Source of the DNA: CAUTXO01 sp963542625
GTDB lineage: Bacteria; Campylobacterota; Campylobacteria; Campylobacterales; SZUA-545
Reading direction: 5' to 3'
Length of the DNA stretch: 64,000 nt
NCBI GenBank assembly: GCA_963542625.1
Contig: CAUTXO010000002.1
Location: 11,801 to 75,800 of the forward strand
A program made the translations under genes and the position numbers. The notes beneath the pieces were generated by a model. That model was not told the DNA's origin and did not search any database. It saw nothing but the letters and a program-made list of their open reading frames with translations. Positions 49,162 through 57,019 of this stretch are shown one piece after another. How positions within the stretch are numbered: the first letter of the stretch is position 1; each line of letters opens with the position of its first letter.

Positions 49162-50307
49162 TTAGGTGCTTTCTTTTTTGATGGCTTCTAGCAGCTCTTT
49201 GGATTTTTGCCTTAAGGTTTTGTCCTTTATGGCTAGGAGATTTTGCTTGGCGTCTTTGTAGTGCTTCAGCAAATACTGACAATAAGACATCTCAAACAGG
49301 CAGTCGTCTTTTTTGTCCGTGCCCTTTTTGATGGCGTTTTTGTATGCCGCGACGGCGTCTTGGAGCTTGTAATCTGCAAAAAGTAGGCGCGCTTTTTGCA
49401 AGGAAATTCGCGGGTCGTCGGACGTTTTTTCAATTTGCGTTAAGAGATCTAGCGCCTTTTTGTGCTCTCTCGCGGCTTTTAGGCATTGAAAATGCAAGAT
49501 GTTTTCTTTGTAGGTTTTGTTGACGGCAAGCTCTAAAACCTTGGCGCATTTGTATGGCACTTTGATAGTGTATAGCAAATTTGCAAGCATATAAAGATCT
49601 TTGTCATCTAGAATGCCCTGAAATTTAGCCGTTTCTAGCGCGCTCGTAGCGTTTTTCATATCATTTTGCATAAAATAAACCCAAAGCATAAAACGCCAAT
49701 ATTTCTTTTCTTTTGGGCTTTTGTTTATCAGCATTTTTGAAACGTCAAGCGCCTTTGGGTAGTTTTTTGTCTCGTAATAGTCGGCAAAAAGCAGCTCATA
49801 CCAAGAGTTTGGCGGGGTGGGATTGTTCGCAAGCGCACTCTCTAAAAGCTCTATTGACTTTGCGTAATTTTTTTCTAGGGCGTATATTTGTGCCAAAAAA
49901 TAAAGCGCAATGGCCTTTTTAGGGTCGCTATTTAAGAGCTCGGTTAGGACGCCCTTTGCCTTTTTGTAATCCTTTTGCATTAGGTAAAGTTGCGCGATGT
50001 TTAGGAGCAAATTAACCTGCTTTTCATTTCTTAGTGCGTTGTAGCTTTTGGTTTTTAGCAGGGCTTCTAGCGCTTTTGCGTTGTCGCCCTTGCTTAGGTA
50101 TAGCAAGCCAAGCGTTTGATACGCATAGGCGCGATCAACGGGGCGGCGCGCGTTTTTTAGCAGAAATTCAAGCCTTGTTTGCGCGGCGGCGTAGTCTTTT
50201 TTGGTGATTTGCTCGCCGACTTTGTTTAGCTCGTTATACATTTGCGGCGAAACTTCGGCTGCCAATGCTGCGCCAAAAAGGGCTAAAAAAAACAGTATTT
50301 TTTTCAT
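49162..50307 (-). CDS. TPR protein of the TonB2 system
   Basis: A 381-residue exported protein: signal peptide MKKILFFLALFGAALAA, then about nine TPR-like helical pairs spread over residues 25-370 (for example AYAYQTLGLLYLSKGDNAKALEALL and ALYFLAQIYALEKNYAKSIELL). In Vibrio-like TonB2 clusters a TPR protein follows tonB2 in this same place. It likely sits in the periplasm and assembles with TonB or TtpC. ATG 50307 overlaps the tonB stop by four bases. It closes a six-gene run starting at 53772. Confidence 0.85.
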   Translation of the reverse strand: MKKILFFLALFGAALAAEVSPQMYNELNKVGEQITKKDYAAAQTRLEFLLKNARRPVDRAYAYQTLGLLYLSKGDNAKALEALLKTKSYNALRNEKQVNLLLNIAQLYLMQKDYKKAKGVLTELLNSDPKKAIALYFLAQIYALEKNYAKSIELLESALANNPTPPNSWYELLFADYYETKNYPKALDVSKMLINKSPKEKKYWRFMLWVYFMQNDMKNATSALETAKFQGILDDKDLYMLANLLYTIKVPYKCAKVLELAVNKTYKENILHFQCLKAAREHKKALDLLTQIEKTSDDPRISLQKARLLFADYKLQDAVAAYKNAIKKGTDKKDDCLFEMSYCQYLLKHYKDAKQNLLAIKDKTLRQKSKELLEAIKKEST

Positions 50308-50903
50308 TTTAATTGAAACTCTATCGTTTGGGTTGCGACCTGAGAAACCGCCTTGCCATCAACTTTTTTGGGCGAAAATTTCCACCTAAGCACGCTAGCG
50401 ATCGCCGCTTCTTCAAAAAGCCCCTTGGGCTCGGCTTCTATCGCCTGCGCTTTTACGACGTTGCCTTCTTTGTCTATTAAAATTTCAAGCACCACGTAGC
50501 CTTGCTTGCGCAAGATCTTAGCGCGGCGCGGGTAGGTTGGCGGAATGCGGACAATCGGCATAACGGCTTTATCGATGAGCGATGGCGACATAGAAACCGC
50601 CATAGCGTTTGTGTCTATCGCCGAGCTTAAGTTAAGGTTAAGCGGGCTGATTGACGCTGCAGAGCTTTGCGACGAAATTTCATTGACGTTTGTCTTGATC
50701 TGCTGCTCTACCGGCTTTTTAATTTCTGGCTTTTTAAGCTTTCTGCGGACTTCCGTATCTTCTAGCGTTTGCGAAAAATTAATCACGATGTAATCGTCTT
50801 TATCCTTTTTACCAAGCTGATTTTTGCTAATGCCAAAGCTAAGCGCCACAAAGATTAGAAAGCTTAGAAAAAACGCCGCTTGGATAAAAAAGATGTTTTT
50901 CAT
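50304..50903 (-). CDS. tonB2: TonB family energy transducer (TonB2-like)
   Basis: A 199-residue TonB-like protein: an N-terminal membrane helix (about 8-26), a Pro/Lys/Gln-poor linker shorter than in classical TonB, and a C-terminal TonB_C domain from about 115 with PPTYPRRAKILRKQGYVVLEILID and VLRWKFSPKKVDG. It couples proton-motive force from ExbB/ExbD to outer-membrane receptors. It overlaps ExbD and the TPR gene by four bases each. The tonB2 label rests on the TtpC/TPR neighbourhood. Confidence 0.88.
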   Translation of the reverse strand: MKNIFFIQAAFFLSFLIFVALSFGISKNQLGKKDKDDYIVINFSQTLEDTEVRRKLKKPEIKKPVEQQIKTNVNEISSQSSAASISPLNLNLSSAIDTNAMAVSMSPSLIDKAVMPIVRIPPTYPRRAKILRKQGYVVLEILIDKEGNVVKAQAIEAEPKGLFEEAAIASVLRWKFSPKKVDGKAVSQVATQTIEFQLK

Positions 50904-51304
50904 TGGGGGTTTTTTGCCGCTATGGAGATTGAATGAATGCCAGCTAGTTTGACCTTATCCATCACTTCCACTAAGATCCCGGTTTTTGAATCAGCGTCGG
51001 ACTGGATAATCACGTTAGGATCTGCCATATTGGCTGAGATCCTTTGCAAGTTTGGCTTCACAGCGTCAATATCCACAATGCGCCTATCAAGCCAAATGTT
51101 GCCTTCTTTGCTGATGGCAATCATAATGTTATTGCCCTTGTCCTTTTTTTGCGATGTTTTTGCAACGGGGCGATTGACGTCAAGCCCGGATTCTTTTACA
51201 AAGGAGGTCGTTACAATGAAAAAAATCAGCATAATAAACACGATGTCAAGCATCGGCGTCATATCGATTGTTGATTCTTCGTCTTGTTTTGGTCGTCGTC
51301 TCAT
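50900..51304 (-). CDS. exbD2: ExbD-type biopolymer transport protein
   Basis: A 134-residue ExbD with one membrane helix (about 17-37; the conserved Asp is in IDMTPMLDIVFIMLIFF) and a periplasmic domain. RRRPKQDEESTIDMTPMLD is the typical cytoplasmic start. It forms the proton channel with ExbB and passes energy to TonB. Overlaps with ExbB and TonB are four bases each. The helix Asp required for proton passage is present. Confidence 0.93.
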   Translation of the reverse strand: MRRRPKQDEESTIDMTPMLDIVFIMLIFFIVTTSFVKESGLDVNRPVAKTSQKKDKGNNIMIAISKEGNIWLDRRIVDIDAVKPNLQRISANMADPNVIIQSDADSKTGILVEVMDKVKLAGIHSISIAAKNPQ

Positions 51305-51759
51305 ATGTTTTCTTTGTATTTATTTAGCATTTTCTTGGCTTTCTTTTGCAAAAAGCTTCTAAAAAATATCCCTATTAAAGATAGGCTAATGCCCGTCATT
51401 GTTGGGATCGTTGCCTTTGATATGCCGCCTGCCATCATTTTTGGCTCGCTGTTGCCAAATATCGCGATGACGTCAAAAACTTCTATCATTCCATTTACCG
51501 TGCCAAGCAAACCAAGAAGCGGCGTGGCGATTATAATCACGTCTAAAATGTAAAGTTTGGCAAAGATCTTATCCTTGCGGCTTATCTCGTCTATGCGTTT
51601 TAGATACGGGTTGGAGATCTTTTGCGCCGCTGTGTCCGCTTCAAAAAAATAAAACCAAATTCTTTCTAGCACAACGCTAAGCATAATCGTGCTGACTAAA
51701 AATATAAACACCAGCACGTAACCGCCCTGCGATACGAAAAAAAAGAATTGATTAATCAA
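51301..51759 (-). CDS. exbB2: ExbB-type (MotA/TolQ/ExbB) proton channel protein
   Basis: A 152-residue ExbB of the short ExbB2 type with three membrane helices. The central TPLLGLLGTVNGMIEVF near residue 88 and the conserved MMAGGISKATIPTMTGISL near 115 are the family core. I use TTG 51759 because AAAGGA lies five bases upstream; the longer frame to 51783 has no ribosome site. It overlaps the TtpC stop. It works with ExbD and, in Vibrio, with TtpC. Confidence 0.93.
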   Translation of the reverse strand: MINQFFFFVSQGGYVLVFIFLVSTIMLSVVLERIWFYFFEADTAAQKISNPYLKRIDEISRKDKIFAKLYILDVIIIATPLLGLLGTVNGMIEVFDVIAIFGNSEPKMMAGGISKATIPTMTGISLSLIGIFFRSFLQKKAKKMLNKYKENI

Positions 51760-53056
51760 ATTTTTCCTTTGCGAGCAAGCCAAGCGCGTTTTGCTCTACG
51801 GTGCTTGTTACCTTTTTGATTGTCTTATCCAAAAACGCCTTGATAAACAGCAGCGGAATAGCCGTGCTAAGCCCAAGCATAGTGGTAATTAGGGCTTGCG
51901 AAATGCCGTTTGCCATTAGTTTTGGGTCGCTCGTGCCAAAAAGCGTGATTGTTTGGAAGGTTAGGATCATACCGGTCACCGTCCCAAGCAAGCCAAGAAG
52001 CGGCGCGGTGGCGATGAAAACCTTTAGCATTCCCATACCAGACTGCAATTTGTCCGTTTCTTTGTCTAGGATCTCGTCTAGTTTTAGCTCGGCGTTTTCA
52101 AGGCTTTTGGCGCTTGAAGACTTGAGATCTAAGATGAACCTGCCAAGCGCGTTATCGCTCGTTGGGGCGGATAAATTTTGCTCCTGCGCCTTGATTTTTT
52201 TAACTTGCACGTAAAGCGTGAAAAATTTATAAAATGAAAACGCAACGCCTATGAGCCCTATCAAAATGATAATCCCGCCAACTATGCCACCTTGGATTAT
52301 ACGCTCTTTCATCGTCGGTTTGCGTGAGAGCAAGTCTAGAATGCTGCCGCGGCTTGGGTCAATCACAAGGTTTGCAATCTCATCTTTTGAGTTTAGGAAA
52401 TCACTCACGATTTTGTTGTAGCGCTTGTATGGCTGATTGGCTTCTATGAGTTTGTCGTTTTGGATTTTCAAAAAAAGCCCGTTGCTAAAGGCGTTGAAGT
52501 TTGCAATCGCCACCACTTCTGCGCTCGTTTTGCCCGTGCCAAAAAACACATCTTCCTTATAAACGCTCATTTTTGAGCTAAGCATAATTTCATTTAATAT
52601 TGCCAGCCAGAGATTTTTTATGTCGTCTATCTTTAAATTCGTGCGCTCGGCAGAGATGTTTTTCAAAAAAACGGTCTTGTTCGCGTCTTGCATTATGCTA
52701 AATCTGTTTTGCACAGACGCCAAAAATTCGCCCGCGTTTTGCTTGGCAATGCTGAAAAGATCTTGCAAATCGCCGTTGGCGTTTCTAAGCTGCTCTTGTT
52801 TTTCATCTATTAATTTGTAGTTTTGATTTAGCGTTTTTTCAAGCTCTTTGGATCTTGCCCTAACAATCGCCAAGCGCTCTTTCAAAGCTTTTAGGGCGTT
52901 TTGATTTTGCTTGTATTCTTGCAGGAAATTTGCTTCGCGCTCTTTATTGACGCTTTCTTGCTTTTTTAGCTCGTTTTTTGTTTGTAGCAAAAGCTTATCC
53001 AACTCGTTTGCGTGCAAAAAGATCATCGCTAAGAATAGGGCTATTATAGGTTTCAT
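51752..53056 (-). CDS. ttpC: TtpC-like protein (ExbB-related with long periplasmic N-terminus)
   Basis: A 434-residue protein: signal-like start, a helical coiled-coil periplasmic region (about 20-150), a further periplasmic part, then three membrane helices (first near 262-282) and an ExbB/MotA core: TAPLLGLLGTVTGMILTFQ near 350 and SDPKLMANGISQALITTMLGL. This layout is that of TtpC, the extra subunit of Vibrio TonB2 systems. It lies between a DUF3450 gene and exbB2, as in Vibrio. Four-base overlaps link it to both neighbours. Confidence 0.88.
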   Translation of the reverse strand: MKPIIALFLAMIFLHANELDKLLLQTKNELKKQESVNKEREANFLQEYKQNQNALKALKERLAIVRARSKELEKTLNQNYKLIDEKQEQLRNANGDLQDLFSIAKQNAGEFLASVQNRFSIMQDANKTVFLKNISAERTNLKIDDIKNLWLAILNEIMLSSKMSVYKEDVFFGTGKTSAEVVAIANFNAFSNGLFLKIQNDKLIEANQPYKRYNKIVSDFLNSKDEIANLVIDPSRGSILDLLSRKPTMKERIIQGGIVGGIIILIGLIGVAFSFYKFFTLYVQVKKIKAQEQNLSAPTSDNALGRFILDLKSSSAKSLENAELKLDEILDKETDKLQSGMGMLKVFIATAPLLGLLGTVTGMILTFQTITLFGTSDPKLMANGISQALITTMLGLSTAIPLLFIKAFLDKTIKKVTSTVEQNALGLLAKEKFD

Positions 53057-53772
53057 TTATCGCTATCCTTAAGAAAAGGTAATATTAAAAGGTTTGGCAC
53101 GGCGGTTTTATTTGCCACGTTTATAGCCTTTGCAATCCTGTCTCGCTGCTTGCAAGGCTGCCATTTTTGCGTTTTTTTATTCCAAATGTAGGCGTCATCA
53201 CCGCTTAAGGCCCAAAGCCCGATCCTGCCCACGCGCAAAAAAGTTGCCGGTTTTTCATTCACAAAACCATCATAGCTACCTATCGTATTGCCGTATTCGT
53301 CTTCTATCAAATACGCTTCAAACAGCGTTCTGAATTTTTCAGAAACGCTAACGTCGCTTTTGCTCTCAATGGCTCTAAGCTTTTCTGTGCGCGCCTTTCT
53401 TGCGTCTTGCAAAAACGGCAGATCCACAGCCACCAAATTTTCAAGCGCAACGACCATACTATTAAAAAGCGGCATAATTTGGTGCTTTGCAAGCTCGGCT
53501 TCTTTTATGGCAAGCTCAAGCTCGCTTAGCTGCTCGTTTTGAGAAACGATCATCTTTTCTACGTCGCGATTGTAATTTTCCAAAGATTCAAGCTCTTTCA
53601 TCGCGCTTCTGTATTCGTCGATTATTTTTTGCGTTTTTTCGTCTAGGGCGTCGATTTTTTCTTGCGACACCGCGCTTTTTTGATTATTGTTTTGCGTGTT
53701 TTGCAAGGCGTCATCTAGGGTATCGCCCCACATCGCCCCAAACACCGCCGCTAAAAAAATGAGTTTTTTCAA
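53053..53772 (-). CDS. DUF3450 family exported protein
   Basis: A 239-residue exported protein: signal peptide (about 1-16), a long coiled coil (about 25-110, with KIIDEYRSAMKELESLENYN) and a compact C-terminal part (about 140-239; LFEAYLIEDEYGNTIGSYDG). DUF3450 genes commonly precede ttpC-exbB2-exbD2-tonB2 clusters. It should sit in the periplasm near TtpC. The start is TTG 53772 behind AAGG. First gene of the TonB2 operon, 54 bases after the DUF4198 gene, so the two may share a transcript. Confidence 0.88.
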   Translation of the reverse strand: MKKLIFLAAVFGAMWGDTLDDALQNTQNNNQKSAVSQEKIDALDEKTQKIIDEYRSAMKELESLENYNRDVEKMIVSQNEQLSELELAIKEAELAKHQIMPLFNSMVVALENLVAVDLPFLQDARKARTEKLRAIESKSDVSVSEKFRTLFEAYLIEDEYGNTIGSYDGFVNEKPATFLRVGRIGLWALSGDDAYIWNKKTQKWQPCKQRDRIAKAINVANKTAVPNLLILPFLKDSDK

Positions 53773-53826
53773 ATTCTTACCTTAATTTTAATTTTTGCGC
53801 TACGCCAGCTTGCGCCCTAGAAACGC

Positions 53827-54696
53827 CTACTTTACGTTAAAGGTCAATGTAGCCGACGTCATTTGCGTATTGAATTTTTTGTATTCTTTTGCGCTTTGGT
53901 CTAGCTGCTCGGTGTGATAAATATTCAAAAGCCACTGCCCCTTGCTTGGCAATCTAAACTGCGCGACGCCGTTTAAGATGTAAGAAAATAGCTGGTAGCC
54001 GTCTTCTTGCCCAAACGAATTACTTGTAGCGGTTAAGTATTCTATGGATTTAAAAGACACATTCAGCGGCTTGCCGTTAAACAAAACCTTAAATTTGACT
54101 AAATCGCCAGCTTTTACGTTGCTCAGATCTGTTAGCGGAATAATCTCAAGCGCGTGACCGATTGGCTTTTGCTCGTCCCATTTATCCACGCTAAAGTAGC
54201 TTTTTGCAAAGGCTTGATACTCAGTAGAAGTGATGAGCGTGGCAATGTCTGGAAGCTCGTCCTTTGCCTTTGGCTTGAAGTGCTGCTTAGAATTTTTATC
54301 TAAATAAATTGTGTAATAAGCCTTTTGTGAAGTCGCGGCAACGGCATAAACGCCCTTTGCGGGTTTGTCGCTTAGGGCGACCTTTTGCGTTGCAAAATCG
54401 GCTTTGTAAATTTCTAGGCTTTCGTTTTTAAAATGCGAGCTAGGCGCGGCATTTTCTGGTTTATAAAGCGCGATTTTTTTGCCCTTTGGATCCAAGATGT
54501 AAAAATCGCTCACCGCAACGCTAGCGCCTGGGCTATTTAGCATATCGCCAAGCGGAAGCTCGTGCCCCCAACCAAGGCTTACAATTGCGTGGCCGGGCTT
54601 GTGCGCCGTGCTTTCAAAAGAATTCACCCAAAGGCTGTGCGCAAAAACGGATGCGCTTAGCACAAACAAGCCAAACGTGGCTTTTAGAAGTTTCAT
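53827..54696 (-). CDS. DUF4198 family periplasmic protein
   Basis: A 289-residue exported protein with signal peptide MKLLKATFGLFVLSASVFA and the family start HSLWVNSFES, then SLGWGHELPLGDML near 42-55 and a beta-rich C-terminal half. DUF4198 proteins are periplasmic and often sit beside metal (nickel, cobalt) uptake or TonB systems. A His-rich start and the TonB2 genes just downstream fit that. A TATAAT promoter precedes ATG 54696 with AAGGAT as ribosome site. The ligand is not established. Confidence 0.85.
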   Translation of the reverse strand: MKLLKATFGLFVLSASVFAHSLWVNSFESTAHKPGHAIVSLGWGHELPLGDMLNSPGASVAVSDFYILDPKGKKIALYKPENAAPSSHFKNESLEIYKADFATQKVALSDKPAKGVYAVAATSQKAYYTIYLDKNSKQHFKPKAKDELPDIATLITSTEYQAFAKSYFSVDKWDEQKPIGHALEIIPLTDLSNVKAGDLVKFKVLFNGKPLNVSFKSIEYLTATSNSFGQEDGYQLFSYILNGVAQFRLPSKGQWLLNIYHTEQLDQSAKEYKKFNTQMTSATLTFNVK

Positions 54697-54724
54697 TTTT
54701 TATCCTTTTTTTTACGATTTGGTA

Positions 54725-54730
54725 ATTATA
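54725..54730 (-). promoter_or_regulatory. -10 element TATAAT for the DUF4198-TonB2 run
   Basis: On the minus strand TATAAT lies 28 bases upstream of the DUF4198 ATG. No Fur-box-like sequence was seen near it by eye. Confidence 0.6.
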
Positions 54731-54765
54731 TCCAAAAACATTTAAATTAAAACTTGTTTGTGCGC

Positions 54766-54965
54766 GGATCTAGTGGTGCTAGGATCTTGGATCTAGATCT
54801 TTGGCGGCGCTAGGATCTTGGCAGTTGGCGCTAGATCTAAGGCGGATCCGTGTGTGCGCTTTGGTGCTAATCTTTGGCACGGATCTAGTGGTGGCTTAGA
54901 TCTTGGATCTAGATCTAAATAGCGGCAAGGATCTTAGCGCCCAGAGCCTAGATCTAAGATCTAGC
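54766..54965. repeat. Intergenic RGATCY array 4
   Basis: About 195 bases between the DUF4198 and REC-PP2C genes, with a dozen or so RGATCY sites. The unit CGGATCTAGTGGTG followed by a GATCTTGGATCTAGATCT string occurs twice (near 54766 and 54882), showing internal duplication. The 3' end of the REC-PP2C gene (TAG at 54961-54963) touches the array. Confidence 0.85.
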
Positions 54966-56403
54966 GCCTAAAGATCTTAATTAAACTAAGGTCGTCGCCG
55001 GTTTTTTTGCTGGCAAGCTCGGCTTGGAATTTATCTATTAGATCATCTTGGTATAAGAATTCTTCGGCGTTTTTGTCAAAGCTGTTAAAGCGTTCTTCTA
55101 CCAAGCCGTCGCTGTAAAGTAGCATTGCTTCAAAGCCGTCTATGCGCTGCGTGGAGATCTTTAGCCCTTGCGTGAAAGACATAATCGGTAGGCAATTAGC
55201 GCGTAAACGTATGAGTCCGCCGCTTGTTTTGATGAGCGCTGGATACATTCCGCCGATTGTGTAATCAAGCGTTTGCAAGTCCGCGCTTAGGTGGAGAATG
55301 GAGAATGAAAGCTGCTCTTCGTCTTCTAAAATTAAGCGTATGCTGCCTAGCAATTTGCGGCTTAGCTCGTCTAGGTTTTGCGCGCTATGGACGGATTCCT
55401 TTAAGATCGCCGCAGCGGCAAAAACCGTGAGTGATGGCCCTATGCCGTGCCCCATTCCGTCTAGCAAATAAATGAAAAACGAGCCATCTTGCGCCTTGTG
55501 GATTGAGTAAAGATCCCCGCTCATAATGTCTGATGATTTGTAAAGCACCCTAGATCCAAGCAAGGCGCAACCGTGCTCTAGGTCGTTTGTGATGATGCCT
55601 TTTTGCTTGTTGTATGCCTTGGTTTGCTCGGTAAAATTGTATTTATTTAGCACGTTTTTTTCTTCCATCAGCGCGATTATTTCAAGGTTTTGATACATTC
55701 TAGCCAGCAATTCTTCTTTGGAGAAGGGCTTTTTTAGGTAGTCGTTTGCGCCGTTTTTTAGGAATTTTGCTGAAGTGTTTAGATCCTGCTCGGCGCTGAT
55801 GACGACGATTGCCGTTGCGTCTTTTGACGCGATTTTGCGCGCTTCTTTTATGAAAGCAAAGCCGTCCATCACGGGCATATGGTAGTCGGTAAAAATTAGC
55901 TTGATGTCTGGATTGGCGCTTAAAATTTCCAGCGCTTCCTTGCCGTTTGCGGCTTCAAGACTAACAAAACAATGCGAGCTCGTAACGTTTTTTATCGCGC
56001 TTCTTGAAAGGCTTGAGTCATCGACGATTAAAATTTTTACCTGCTTGTTGGTTTGGATCTTTTCAAGCTCCATAAGCGCGGCTGTGGCGTCTTGCGTGCC
56101 GTTTTTGGCAATGAATTCCACCACCTGCTTTGACAAAACGCTTCTTTTTAGTTCATCGCCCGTGTTTGCGCTTAGCGCCACCACCGGGATCCCACGCTCT
56201 ATTAGCTCGTCTAGGATCTCGCCGCCCCTGCTATCTGCTAAAACCGGCTCGGCTATGCAAGCTAAAAACTCGTGCTGGCTTAAAAGATCTCTAGCCTGCG
56301 CGGCGGAGTTTGCGATGAGCGCGTCCCAGCCTTTGGTGGCGGCTAGCCTAGCAAGCACGCCAGCAAAAATGCCGCCAGGCTCTATGACTAAAAGCTTTGG
56401 CAT
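54961..56403 (-). CDS. Two-receiver response regulator with PP2C/SpoIIE phosphatase domain
   Basis: A 480-residue cytoplasmic signalling protein. A first receiver-like domain (about 1-115) has the phospho-Asp position changed (ACIAEPVLAD, Glu in place of Asp), so it is likely degenerate. A second receiver (about 122-240) is intact: LIVDDSSLSRS, IFTDYHMPVMDG and YLKKPF. A C-terminal SpoIIE/PP2C domain follows (about 290-480; LDGMGHGIGPSLT, LYSDGLVEER, GDDLSLI). It resembles RsbU-type partner-switch regulators. It overlaps the next gene as TAATG. Its substrate, perhaps an anti-sigma antagonist, is not in the window. Confidence 0.88.
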   Translation of the reverse strand: MPKLLVIEPGGIFAGVLARLAATKGWDALIANSAAQARDLLSQHEFLACIAEPVLADSRGGEILDELIERGIPVVALSANTGDELKRSVLSKQVVEFIAKNGTQDATAALMELEKIQTNKQVKILIVDDSSLSRSAIKNVTSSHCFVSLEAANGKEALEILSANPDIKLIFTDYHMPVMDGFAFIKEARKIASKDATAIVVISAEQDLNTSAKFLKNGANDYLKKPFSKEELLARMYQNLEIIALMEEKNVLNKYNFTEQTKAYNKQKGIITNDLEHGCALLGSRVLYKSSDIMSGDLYSIHKAQDGSFFIYLLDGMGHGIGPSLTVFAAAAILKESVHSAQNLDELSRKLLGSIRLILEDEEQLSFSILHLSADLQTLDYTIGGMYPALIKTSGGLIRLRANCLPIMSFTQGLKISTQRIDGFEAMLLYSDGLVEERFNSFDKNAEEFLYQDDLIDKFQAELASKKTGDDLSLIKIFRR

Positions 56404-56999
56404 TAAAACTTAACGCTAAGCTTTGAATATGGGCTTTCGTCTTTTAGCTCCACTTCTAGGGCGACCTTTGACGCTTTTTTGTTGTTTTCTAGCGCGGTTT
56501 TGAGTGAAGTTAGCACGTGCAAAAAGGTGCTTGAAAAGGGCGTTTTTAGCTCTTGGATCTTCTTGCTTTCAATCGCGTTCGTGCAAGCTTTTACAAGCTC
56601 TTCATAAACGATTTTGTTCGTTTGCCTTTGCACCCTGTAATGCTTCATATACTCGTAATTTTTCAGCAAGGTTTGCTTTTCTTCGCGCGTGAGATTTTCT
56701 TGCGTTTTGACGCTATTCATTTCATCATCCAAGTAGCGCTCGTAATCGGATATGAATTCATCGTGGCGCTTCTCAAAATCTGGCCGGACTTCATACAAGA
56801 TCTTTAGAATTTCCTCGTTTGCAAGCGTATCCTTTGGCGAAATACGCTCCACATTGCTACCCGCGCCAAGCTTTAGAAAGATCTTTAAGATCTGCGCGGC
56901 GGGCTCGATAAACTGGTATTTATCGTGCTTTCGCATATCAAAAGACACGCCAGATGCGTTTATGACCGGTTTTTCACCTACAAATTCAAGCTCTACCAT
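56403..56999 (-). CDS. Hypothetical protein in the REC-PP2C operon
   Basis: A 198-residue acidic-basic, largely helical protein with a short beta-rich start (MVELEFVGEKPVINASGVSF) and long helices from about 35 to 160. The region near 160-185 and the closing LEVELKDESPYSKLSVKF look beta-like. I do not recognise the family. It is co-transcribed with the REC-PP2C gene (TAATG overlap) and follows the diguanylate cyclase gene by 20 bases, so a role in the same signalling pathway is likely. The ribosome site AAAGGA is good. Confidence 0.65.
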   Translation of the reverse strand: MVELEFVGEKPVINASGVSFDMRKHDKYQFIEPAAQILKIFLKLGAGSNVERISPKDTLANEEILKILYEVRPDFEKRHDEFISDYERYLDDEMNSVKTQENLTREEKQTLLKNYEYMKHYRVQRQTNKIVYEELVKACTNAIESKKIQELKTPFSSTFLHVLTSLKTALENNKKASKVALEVELKDESPYSKLSVKF

Positions 57000-57019
57000 T
57001 TCTATTCCTTTTTTTTGGT

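Noticed and set aside
49058..49282. Frame spanning the end of array 3 and the TPR gene
   Set aside because: It reads the TPR gene in the wrong frame and the array as basic low-complexity sequence.
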